From NCBI GenBank assembly GCA_910577095.1, contig CAJTLY010000026.1, forward strand, positions 1-12,016: a stretch of DNA of 12,016 nucleotides, read 5' to 3'. Both the position numbers and the translations under genes were made by a program. Positions 1 through 5,495 of the stretch are shown here, piece by piece (the stretch's first letter is position 1; every line of letters starts with the position of its first letter). The notes under the pieces were generated by a model. That model did no database searches. It saw nothing but the letters and a program-made list of their open reading frames with translations, and was not told the origin of the DNA. Origin of the DNA: an uncultured Alphaproteobacteria bacterium. Its GTDB lineage: Bacteria; Pseudomonadota; Alphaproteobacteria; RF32; CAG-239.

Positions 1-133
1 ACTTATCTTACTTTACAGCAGCTTAGTACTGCCCGCATATCCTCTAGCTTCTTATTTACTTCTTTCTTATAACCGCCGGAGTTTCCGGCAACGAACCGTT
101 TTGAAGTTCGTGTTGACGTTGTTTGCGTCAGCG
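1..133 (-). other. Structured 5' leader of the leftward transcript
   Basis: Transcription from the promoter at 140-168 should begin near 133 and run off the left edge. The leader contains no plausible ORF but several inverted repeats: TGACG/CGTCA at 114-118 and 126-130, CGAAC/GTTCG at 92-96 and 106-110, and a compact GCCGGA-GTT-TCCGGC hairpin at 75-89 without a T-run. Positions 1-70 are A/T-rich with no recognised motif. I did not find a convincing boxA antitermination element or the start of 16S rRNA, so the identity of the downstream RNA is open. Confidence 0.45.
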
Positions 134-190
134 AGGTGGTTTATATGACACCCGTTTCCAAATGTCAACACCTTTTTTTCATTTTTTTGG
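131..190 (-). promoter_or_regulatory. Strong leftward sigma70-type promoter, probably of a stable RNA operon
   Basis: Read on the minus strand, a perfect -35 TTGACA (168 to 163) is followed by a 17-base spacer and a -10 TATAAA (145 to 140). Directly upstream of the -35 are two A-tracts (about 190 to 172) that resemble an UP element. Directly downstream of the -10 is a GC-rich discriminator (CCACCTCGC). This combination is typical of rRNA and tRNA promoters under growth-rate control. That the transcript is an rRNA operon is inference, because no mature RNA begins inside the window. Confidence 0.72.
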
Positions 191-326
191 TGAAAAAGAC
201 GAACTTTTCAATAACCGTTTGAATACTCTGCATTTATAACACAAACTTTTTTACCGGTCAATAGATACTTCATCTATAATTTATACTTTCGTCCAGTTGG
301 AATCCTTATATTAATGTATATTTTAC

Positions 327-357
327 TTGCCAAACAATTTTCGGTTTGTAATATATA
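327..357 (+). promoter_or_regulatory. Candidate infC promoter
   Basis: TTGCCA (327-332) is separated by 16 bases from TAATAT (349-354), with an overlapping TATATA at 352-357. This would start transcription about 28 bases before the proposed infC start codon. An alternative is a perfect TATAAT at 275-280, whose -35 is poor and which overlaps the dyad ATAGAT-acttc-ATCTAT (261-277). Both fit the very A/T-rich stretch 200-370, so the assignment is tentative. Confidence 0.4.
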
Positions 358-377
358 GAGTGTTATTTAATTATTGC

Positions 378-391
378 AGGAGGCTAAAATA
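378..391 (+). promoter_or_regulatory. Consensus ribosome binding site setting an AUA start for infC
   Basis: A perfect AGGAGG occupies 378-383 and ends five bases before an in-frame ATA codon at 389-391. No ATG, GTG or TTG lies in frame at a usable distance downstream of this site. The only conventional start candidate, TTG at 374, lies upstream of the Shine-Dalgarno and has none of its own. The spacing therefore points to AUA as the initiation codon. Confidence 0.7.
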
Positions 392-928
392 TCTAAAGAA
401 AATACGAATGCGCCAGTACGAGAAGACGACGGACCGCGCGTTAATCAGGAAATCAGGGTCAGGGAAGTCCGTTTAATTGACGAGAACGGCGAAAATAAGG
501 GGATCGTTTCGATTCGTGAAGCTTTGGCACTCGCCGGAGAAGCCGGGCTCGATTTAATCGAAATTTCACCGCAGGCCGTTCCGCCGGTTTGCAAAATCTT
601 TGATTACGGCAAATATAAATATGAGTTGCAGAAAAAGAAAAACGAAGCCAAGAAGAACCAGAAAGTGGTGAACATTAAAGAGCTTAAGCTTCGCCCGATG
701 ATTGACACCCACGATTATGAAGTTAAAGTCAAACAAGCCAAGAAGTTTCTGTCTCAAGGCGATAAAGTCAAATTTACCATGCGATTCAAGGGCCGCGAGA
801 TGAGCAACAACGATATGGGCAAAGCCGTACTGACCCGAATCGTTGATGATTTGGAAGGGATCTGTAAAGTCGAATCGGAACCGAAACTTGAAGGACGCCA
901 GATGATGATGGTGGTTGCTCCGGTCTAA
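389..928 (+). CDS. infC: Translation initiation factor IF-3
   Basis: IF-3 binds the 30S subunit, prevents premature joining of 50S and proofreads start codon and initiator tRNA selection. The product is about 179 residues and full length. The N-terminal domain contains GPRVNQEIRVREVRLID and LDLIEISPQAVPPVCKIFDYGKYKYE; a lysine-rich linker (KKKNEAKKNQK) follows, then the C-terminal domain with IKELKLRP, HDYEVK, MRFKGREM and the terminal EGRQMMMVVAP. I chose the ATA at 389 because it sits five bases after a perfect AGGAGG; a TTG at 374 would add five residues but has no ribosome binding site. In Escherichia coli, infC starts at the rare AUU codon and IF-3 represses its own translation through it, so the same kind of control is likely here. 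rpmI and rplT do not follow; the gene ends at its own terminator and is probably monocistronic. Confidence 0.96.
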   Translation: MSKENTNAPVREDDGPRVNQEIRVREVRLIDENGENKGIVSIREALALAGEAGLDLIEISPQAVPPVCKIFDYGKYKYELQKKKNEAKKNQKVVNIKELKLRPMIDTHDYEVKVKQAKKFLSQGDKVKFTMRFKGREMSNNDMGKAVLTRIVDDLEGICKVESEPKLEGRQMMMVVAPV

Positions 929-944
929 AAACGAATCGGCAAAC

Positions 945-980
945 AAAAAAGGCAGTTTCATAAAAGAAACTGCCTTTTTT
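945..980. terminator. Bidirectional intrinsic terminator between infC and a convergent gene
   Basis: A 9-bp perfect stem, GGCAGTTTC (951-959) with GAAACTGCC (966-974), closes a 6-base loop. It is flanked by six A on the left (945-950) and six T on the right (975-980), so it can stop transcription in both directions. It lies 17 bases after the infC stop and 14 bases beyond the stop of the leftward gene at 994-1443. Confidence 0.93.
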
Positions 981-993
981 GTTAAGGGGAAAA

Positions 994-1443
994 CTACTTT
1001 CTTTTTTCCAGTTTTTCGAGGACATACACCGACGAATCGGAATTGCCGCTGACACTGATGATGATCCACCTCTGACGGCTCAGTTCTTCGAGAAGCAGTG
1101 CAAAGTCGTTTTCATCCCGCTTCGGTTCAGGCGTCGTTACCGGCTGCGGTTCGGGAAGACGCAACGGACCGATATAATCCGACGTTTGCGCGCACCACCA
1201 ACGATAAGGTTCGGCCTTAGGTTCTGCCTTGCGGGCAAAACTTTGCCGCCTGCCGTCACGGATCACATACGAAAGGCAGCCGTCACGGGTACCGATCACA
1301 ATGATTTTACGTTCTTTCTTCGCCTCTTCGGCCTCAAGTTGCTTTTTGGCACGGTTAATGTAATAACTGTCGGGAATGCTGATTTGTGCAAAAGCGGAAA
1401 GGCTCCCCAGCAGCAAACAAAGCGCCAACAAAAGTTTTTTCAT
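994..1443 (-). CDS. Small secreted protein of unknown function
   Basis: The 149-residue product is not a family I recognise. It starts with a clear Sec signal peptide: two lysines, a leucine-rich core and a likely cut after AFA (residues 17-19), so the mature protein should be periplasmic. The mature part has a charged, helix-prone stretch (about 31-46, rich in Lys and Glu), then IIVIGTRDGCLSYVIRDG, a proline-rich segment (95-108) and a basic C-terminus. Two cysteines (C56 and C84) could form one disulfide. No convincing Shine-Dalgarno precedes the ATG, but a promoter-like TTGACA lies about 60 bases upstream. The gene stands alone, convergent with infC and divergent from ligA. The signal peptide and a dedicated terminator argue that it is real; the opposite-strand frame across it looks like a shadow. 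Confidence 0.8.
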   Translation of the reverse strand: MKKLLLALCLLLGSLSAFAQISIPDSYYINRAKKQLEAEEAKKERKIIVIGTRDGCLSYVIRDGRRQSFARKAEPKAEPYRWWCAQTSDYIGPLRLPEPQPVTTPEPKRDENDFALLLEELSRQRWIIISVSGNSDSSVYVLEKLEKRK

Positions 1444-1481
1444 AGCTTAGAATAGTTTAGTTAATAATGGAAGAATACTTT

Positions 1482-1510
1482 AAATTACCTTTTTTTGCCA
1501 TTTTTGTCAA
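1482..1510 (-). promoter_or_regulatory. Candidate promoter of the secreted-protein gene
   Basis: On the minus strand a perfect TTGACA (1510 to 1505) is followed by 17 bases and TAATTT (1487 to 1482). The -10 matches the consensus only in part, which would fit a promoter needing help from an activator. Transcription would begin near 1475, about 32 bases before the ATG. Confidence 0.45.
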
Positions 1511-1526
1511 GTACCGTTACCGGTAC
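1511..1526. promoter_or_regulatory. 16-bp palindrome next to a -35 box, possible operator
   Basis: GTACCG-ttac-CGGTAC is a perfect 6-4-6 inverted repeat. It directly abuts the TTGACA of the leftward promoter and has no T-run, so it is not a terminator. Its position just upstream of the -35 is where an activator commonly binds; the other side is the region upstream of ligA. The binding protein is unknown. Confidence 0.45.
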
Positions 1527-1574
1527 ACAGATTGTAGCAACGTCCTCTTACTTTTTAAATCCAGGAGGAAAATC

Positions 1575-1700
1575 TTGCCACGACAGGCTCACATGCAGCA
1601 AAAGAATTGTCTTCGACGTTTCGTTCCTCTTTTGAAGCAGTACTATCGGTGTGCAAACATTTTTTTATACTGGAAAAATCCGGCAGGCTATTTATATTAG
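1575..1700 (+). CDS. Possible small ORF with TTG start upstream of ligA (doubtful)
   Basis: A consensus AGGAGG at 1563-1568 sits six bases before a TTG codon (1575-1577) that opens a 41-residue frame ending at the TAG 1698-1700. The predicted peptide begins MPRQAHMQQK, is basic, and has a short aromatic and hydrophobic stretch (about residues 16-34). It resembles nothing I know. The same frame can be extended upstream to an ATG at 1467, but that version crosses the opposite-strand promoter and lacks a ribosome binding site. The Shine-Dalgarno may be chance, so this is a candidate only. The rest of the 1444-1725 gap holds the leftward promoter and the palindrome. Confidence 0.2.
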   Translation: MPRQAHMQQKNCLRRFVPLLKQYYRCANIFLYWKNPAGYLY

Positions 1701-1720
1701 GCTATAACATGTTAAGAGGA
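1693..1720 (+). promoter_or_regulatory. ligA upstream elements: -10-like boxes and ribosome binding site
   Basis: Two -10-like hexamers, TATATT (1693-1698) and TATAAC (1703-1708), precede the Shine-Dalgarno AGAGGA (1715-1720), which is five bases before the ligA ATG. Neither has a good -35 at 16-18 bases, so the exact promoter is uncertain. The ribosome binding site is well placed and fixes the start at 1726. Confidence 0.4.
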
Positions 1721-1725
1721 AAATA

Positions 1726-3801
1726 ATGAAAAACGTATCAGATCTGACCCGGGAAGAAGCCGCTGCCGAATTGCAGCGGATTGCCGCGGAAATGGCCGGG
1801 GCCGACATTGCTTATTATCAAAATGACGCGCCTTATTTGAGCGATGCCGAATATGACGCTTTAAAATTGCGAAATGCCAAAATCGAACAGCTGTTTCCCG
1901 ACCTGGTACGCCCCGACAGTCCGTCAAAACGAATCGGCGCGCCGCTGCAAAGCGCTTTCGGTAAAGTTGCCCATCGTTTTCCGATGCTTTCGTTAGCGGA
2001 CGTTTTTTCGATTGAAGAGGTGGAAGACTTTATCGCAAGTGTGCGACGTTTTCTAAACATTGACGGCGACATTGCCTTTATGTGCGAACCGAAAATCGAC
2101 GGACTTTCCTTCACCGCACGTTATGAAAACGGATTGTTCGTTCAAGGTGCAACCCGCGGAGACGGTCAGGAAGGCGAAGACATCACCGAAAATCTGAGAA
2201 CAATCGGCCAGCTGCCGCTGCAGCTGGAAGACGCACCGCAAGTTTTAGAAATCCGCGGCGAAGTTTATATGGCCAAAGCTGATTTTTTTGCCCTGAATCA
2301 AAAAAACGAATCGGAAGGAAAAAAAATCTTTGCCAACCCGCGCAATGCTGCCGCCGGATCGTTACGACAACTTGACCCCGAAATTACCCGTCAGCGCAAA
2401 CTCAGTTTGTTTGCCTATACTTGGGGAGAAGTTTCCGAACGCGTTTGGGAGTCACAGGCCGATTTCTTTCATCATTTGGAAAAATGGGGTTTTCCGGTCA
2501 ATCCAAACAACCGTCTGTGCCGAAACGTTGCCGAAATTGAATCCTTTTTTGCCAACCTGATGGAAATTCGCGCTTCGCTTCCTTATGACATTGACGGCGT
2601 GGTTTATAAAGTTAATGACATTGCCTTGCAGGAACGCCTCGGTTTTCTTACCCGAACCCCCCGTTGGGCGGTTGCTCATAAATTTCCGGCCGAACAAGCG
2701 TTTACCCGCATTTGCAACATTCGGATTCAGGTCGGACGCACCGGCGCTCTCACTCCTGTGGCGGATCTCGAACCGGTTAACGTCGGCGGAGTCATGGTGT
2801 CTCACGCGACTTTACACAACGAAGACGAAATCAAACGTAAAGACATCCGCATCGGCGACACGGTCATTATTCAGCGTGCCGGCGACGTTATCCCTCAGGT
2901 GGTCGGGGTTTTGACCGACAAACGACCGTCAAATTCGCAAGAATATGTTTTTCCGCATATTTGTCCGCAATGCGGTGCCCATGCCATCCGCGAAGAAGAC
3001 GAAGCGGTGCGGCGTTGTACCGGCGGCCTGACCTGCCCGGCTCAGGCAATTGAGAGACTTAGACATTTTGTGTCGCGCGATGCCTTTGACATCGAAGGTC
3101 TCGGCGGTAAAATCATCGAAGATTTCTATAAAGAAAAAATCATTCTCAGTCCGGTTGATATCTTTACCCTGGAAGAACGCAACCAAAGCGGCGGCGAAGA
3201 TCTGTTTGATCGCAACCATGGACTGGAATTGGAAAAACGGGAAGGCTGGGGCAAAAAATCGGTCGAAAACCTGTTTGCCGCCGTCAACAAACGGCGCACC
3301 ATTTCCCTGCCCCGATTTATTTACGCTTTGGGAATCCGCCAGGTGGGGAGCGCCACCTCAAGACTGATTGCCCAAAATTTTGAGAGTTGGCAGCATTTTG
3401 AAGAACAAATGGTTGCCGGAGAAACCGAAAAACTGTTGGCGATTGACGGTATCGGCGAATCGATGGCACATGATATCGTTGAATTTTTTAAAGAAGAACA
3501 CAATCTTAAAACCATTCACGATCTGCGCCGCCAGATTCAAATCGAAGATTTTCGCGATCAGGTTAATTACAACTCACCGTTGGCCGGAAAAACGGTTGTC
3601 TTTACCGGAACACTCGAAAAACTGACCCGCTCCGAGGCAAAAGCGAAAGCCCTGGCCATGGGCGCCAAGGTATCGGGATCGGTTTCAAAAAACACAGATT
3701 ACGTTGTGATCGGCGCCGACCCCGGTTCCAAAGCCAAAACCGCGACAGAACTCGGCATTACGCTTCTTTCCGAAGACGAATTTCTGGCCCTGTTGATATA
3801 A
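1726..3801 (+). CDS. ligA: NAD-dependent DNA ligase LigA
   Basis: LigA seals nicks in duplex DNA, joining Okazaki fragments and finishing repair, using NAD+ and releasing AMP and nicotinamide mononucleotide. At 691 residues it is full length for the family. In order: the Ia domain (YYQNDAPYLSDAEYDAL, about residues 30-46); the nucleotidyltransferase domain with the KIDG motif, where K123 is the lysine that takes AMP; the DIDGVVYKVN and HKFPAEQAFT motifs; an OB fold with GRTGALTPVADLEPV; a Cys4 zinc finger (C413, C416, C431, C437, the same spacing as in E. coli LigA); a helix-hairpin-helix region with GIRQVGSATSR and IDGIGESMA; and a C-terminal BRCT domain from about residue 620 (GKTVVFTGTLEKLTR). 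All catalytic elements appear intact. Its stop is two bases from the stop of a convergent small gene, with no terminator between. Confidence 0.98.
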   Translation: MKNVSDLTREEAAAELQRIAAEMAGADIAYYQNDAPYLSDAEYDALKLRNAKIEQLFPDLVRPDSPSKRIGAPLQSAFGKVAHRFPMLSLADVFSIEEVEDFIASVRRFLNIDGDIAFMCEPKIDGLSFTARYENGLFVQGATRGDGQEGEDITENLRTIGQLPLQLEDAPQVLEIRGEVYMAKADFFALNQKNESEGKKIFANPRNAAAGSLRQLDPEITRQRKLSLFAYTWGEVSERVWESQADFFHHLEKWGFPVNPNNRLCRNVAEIESFFANLMEIRASLPYDIDGVVYKVNDIALQERLGFLTRTPRWAVAHKFPAEQAFTRICNIRIQVGRTGALTPVADLEPVNVGGVMVSHATLHNEDEIKRKDIRIGDTVIIQRAGDVIPQVVGVLTDKRPSNSQEYVFPHICPQCGAHAIREEDEAVRRCTGGLTCPAQAIERLRHFVSRDAFDIEGLGGKIIEDFYKEKIILSPVDIFTLEERNQSGGEDLFDRNHGLELEKREGWGKKSVENLFAAVNKRRTISLPRFIYALGIRQVGSATSRLIAQNFESWQHFEEQMVAGETEKLLAIDGIGESMAHDIVEFFKEEHNLKTIHDLRRQIQIEDFRDQVNYNSPLAGKTVVFTGTLEKLTRSEAKAKALAMGAKVSGSVSKNTDYVVIGADPGSKAKTATELGITLLSEDEFLALLI

Positions 3802-3803
3802 AA

Positions 3804-4046
3804 TCAGAGGATGAACATCGTTTTGGCATGATGCCGCAACCAGCGGTCGGTTCCCTTGCGGACAGTCCGTCGTATCTGTGCGGGCGCGATGTCCGGTACC
3901 TGCCGGGCCATTTCCTCTTCGGACAAATTTTCAATATAGTCGGCAAACGCAAACACCAACTCGGTGTAATAGGGATAAGTTCCCCCGTAAACAAATTTTT
4001 CTTCGGCATATTTCCAAAACATCCGGTCCAGTTTTTCTTTTATCAT
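3804..4046 (-). CDS. Small conserved-looking protein of unknown function
   Basis: The gene encodes 80 residues that I do not recognise. The protein has no signal peptide or membrane segment and should be cytoplasmic. The first half is rich in aromatic residues (FWKYAEEKFVYGGTYPYYTELVFAF is split across about residues 10-34), followed by an acidic stretch (ENLSEEEMA) and a basic helix-like C-terminus with several arginines (about 56-72) that could contact nucleic acid; that last point is inference. The ATG has GAGGG four bases upstream as its ribosome binding site. Its upstream region is A/T-rich and carries three GTAC-cored sites in helical phase. It is convergent with ligA, the stops being two bases apart, and divergent from the LprI-like gene. 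Confidence 0.68.
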   Translation of the reverse strand: MIKEKLDRMFWKYAEEKFVYGGTYPYYTELVFAFADYIENLSEEEMARQVPDIAPAQIRRTVRKGTDRWLRHHAKTMFIL

Positions 4047-4056
4047 TTTGCCCTCT

Positions 4057-4103
4057 TAGTACACTATATGTAATATATAGTACTTTAAGTGTACAAAAAG
4101 CAA
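4057..4103 (-). promoter_or_regulatory. Promoter region of the small gene with three phased GTAC sites
   Basis: GTAC occurs at 4059-4062, 4080-4083 and 4091-4094, 21 and 11 bases apart, which is close to two and one helical turns. The first two form an imperfect 12-3-12 dyad (AGTACACTATAT / ATATATAGTACT), and GTACACT (4059-4065) is repeated in inverted form as AGTGTAC at 4088-4094. Weak promoter elements overlap them on the minus strand: TTGCTT (4103 to 4098) and TATATA (4079 to 4074), spacer 18. This looks like an operator region, possibly for self-regulation. Confidence 0.4.
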
Positions 4104-4148
4104 TACATTAAACAAAAAAATTTGCCAACTCTAAAAAGGGGCACCCTC

Positions 4149-4218
4149 AATTGACAAACTTTAATTGACTTTTGGCGGGCTTATCTTACAATATAACCAC
4201 ATTGCAACATAAGGAGAG
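4149..4218 (+). promoter_or_regulatory. Promoter and ribosome binding site of the LprI-like gene
   Basis: TTGACT (4165-4170) is followed after 16 bases by TACAAT (4187-4192), and a second -10-like TATAAC overlaps at 4192-4197. AATTGAC is present twice, at 4149-4155 and 4163-4169, in tandem 14 bases apart; the upstream copy contains a perfect TTGACA but no -10 at the right distance. The Shine-Dalgarno AAGGAGAG (4211-4218) precedes the ATG at 4225 by six bases. Confidence 0.55.
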
Positions 4219-4224
4219 CAAAAA

Positions 4225-4674
4225 ATGATTTACAAATTATGTCTGGCGGCCGCACTGACCCTGATCTCGTTCAACCTTTCGGCAGCCCCTGCCGAAGCCG
4301 AAGAAGAAAGCGACTATAACAAATGTTTGCAGGCGTCCAAGGAATTTACCGACGATGAAACCGCCATTTGTATGTCCGGTGAGGTAAAACGTCTGGATAA
4401 GGCCATTGCCAACCTGTACCAAAATACTTTTCTGAAAGTGGAACGGATCAAGAAATGGAACAACGGCAACGGCATGTTCCGCGGCAATGTCAAGGATATG
4501 CAGGATCAGTTTAACAGCTATCGCAGCCGTTTCTGTTCTTTTTATGCCACTACCATGGAAATATACAGCGGCTCGCAAATGTATTTGCGCAACGAATGCA
4601 TGATGAAACTGACAACCGAATATTATCAACGGCTGTCGCAAATGGCGATTGATTTTGACGCAGATCTGGACTAA
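4225..4674 (+). CDS. Secreted LprI-like (DUF1311) protein, putative lysozyme-inhibitor family
   Basis: The 149-residue product has a signal peptide (hydrophobic 5-19, cut probably after the Ala-rich 20-25) and an acidic start of the mature chain, so it should be periplasmic. The mature part shows the LprI/DUF1311 pattern: C34, then DETAICMSGEVKRLDKAIANLYQ around C49, a central region with the FNSYRSRFC segment (C104), and SGSQMYLRNECMMKL (C125). Four mature cysteines fit two disulfides. Family members have been linked to inhibition of host lysozyme in mycobacteria, but most are uncharacterised, so the function is only a suggestion. The assignment is by pattern, not by search. Promoter and ribosome binding site are clear. 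The TAA stop overlaps the TAG stop of the opposite operon. Confidence 0.75.
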   Translation: MIYKLCLAAALTLISFNLSAAPAEAEEESDYNKCLQASKEFTDDETAICMSGEVKRLDKAIANLYQNTFLKVERIKKWNNGNGMFRGNVKDMQDQFNSYRSRFCSFYATTMEIYSGSQMYLRNECMMKLTTEYYQRLSQMAIDFDADLD

Positions 4675-5495
4675 TTTCCGGTCAGACTTTTATATAAACG
4701 GCTTCCGTCCGCATCGGCCAGTAAAAAATACCAGCCGTCGTAACGGAAGCTGTTTTCTTTGGCATAACGGTCCGCTTCGGCGGTGGGCATAATCGTCGTT
4801 TTCAACTGTACCGTCATCCAATAGCGGTCCCGATGTTTATAGACGCCGCAAATCAACTTAAGACCGTCGGCCGTCACAACCGCAAAACTCCGATAATCGT
4901 AAGCGGCTTTGTCACCTTCCGGCAAGGCACGGCGCACTTCCCGGTAACGCAACCCGCTCAAATCGACCTGATCATCTGCCAGTCCCGCCACCTGCTCAAT
5001 TTGATGATTTTGCAACGGTAACAACGGTTGCAGATAATAGGCGGACAGATCCGAAGGCAGCAACAGATTTTCGCTGATCAGATATTCTTTGCCTTCCAAG
5101 CGAACGATGCTTTGGGCAGGATCCGGCGCCGGTGCGGTTTCAAAATCAAAAGATACAGAATCATGCACCTTCAGACGCACCTCATTTTCAGGTTGGGCCG
5201 CAACATTTGAGCAGGACAGTAACACGGCGCGGCCAAGTTTTTGCAAAAAATCTTCAATCAGGCGATTGCAGGCATAATAATCGTCAACAAACCAGCTGCC
5301 TTCTTGCTTTTTTAACTTTATCCGGCGGCCGTTGACCGTCACCGTCAGACGGGTGGCATCTTCCGCTCCGGCAAACAGCAAATCGCCGGAACCGTAGGGC
5401 AACGGCGCAAAATACGGCATCGTTTTCACGGCTGCAATAAAAGCCAGTCCGACCGCAGCCAGCGCCCCGGATATCCATATCACGGCTTTTTTCAT
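4671..5495 (-). CDS. DUF4340 domain protein of the GldG-type ABC operon
   Basis: This last gene of the leftward operon encodes 274 residues. A short basic start and one membrane segment (about residues 4-24) anchor a periplasmic domain with beta-rich DUF4340 character: repeated short strands such as RLTVTVNGRRIKLKKQEGSW, IVRLEGKEYLISENLLL and RSFAVVTADGLKLI. DUF4340 proteins typically follow GldG-like genes; their role is unknown, perhaps as a periplasmic partner of the transporter. I chose the ATG at 5495 because it overlaps the upstream stop as ATGA and has GGAG (about 5504-5507) upstream. A start at 5528 would add 11 residues and a longer overlap. The stop overlaps that of the convergent LprI-like gene by four bases. 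Confidence 0.8.
   Translation of the reverse strand: MKKAVIWISGALAAVGLAFIAAVKTMPYFAPLPYGSGDLLFAGAEDATRLTVTVNGRRIKLKKQEGSWFVDDYYACNRLIEDFLQKLGRAVLLSCSNVAAQPENEVRLKVHDSVSFDFETAPAPDPAQSIVRLEGKEYLISENLLLPSDLSAYYLQPLLPLQNHQIEQVAGLADDQVDLSGLRYREVRRALPEGDKAAYDYRSFAVVTADGLKLICGVYKHRDRYWMTVQLKTTIMPTAEADRYAKENSFRYDGWYFLLADADGSRLYKSLTGN

Noticed and set aside
75..89. GCCGGA-gtt-TCCGGC hairpin as a terminator
   Set aside because: There is no T-run on either side, so it is more likely a leader RNA structure.
374..388. TTG start for infC giving five extra residues
   Set aside because: The TTG has no ribosome binding site, and the perfect AGGAGG lies after it, inside the would-be coding region, at ideal distance from ATA 389.
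1467..1700. 77-codon rightward frame from ATG 1467
   Set aside because: Its first part overlaps the leftward promoter and palindrome and has no ribosome binding site; only the shorter TTG-started part has one, and that is kept as a low-confidence candidate.
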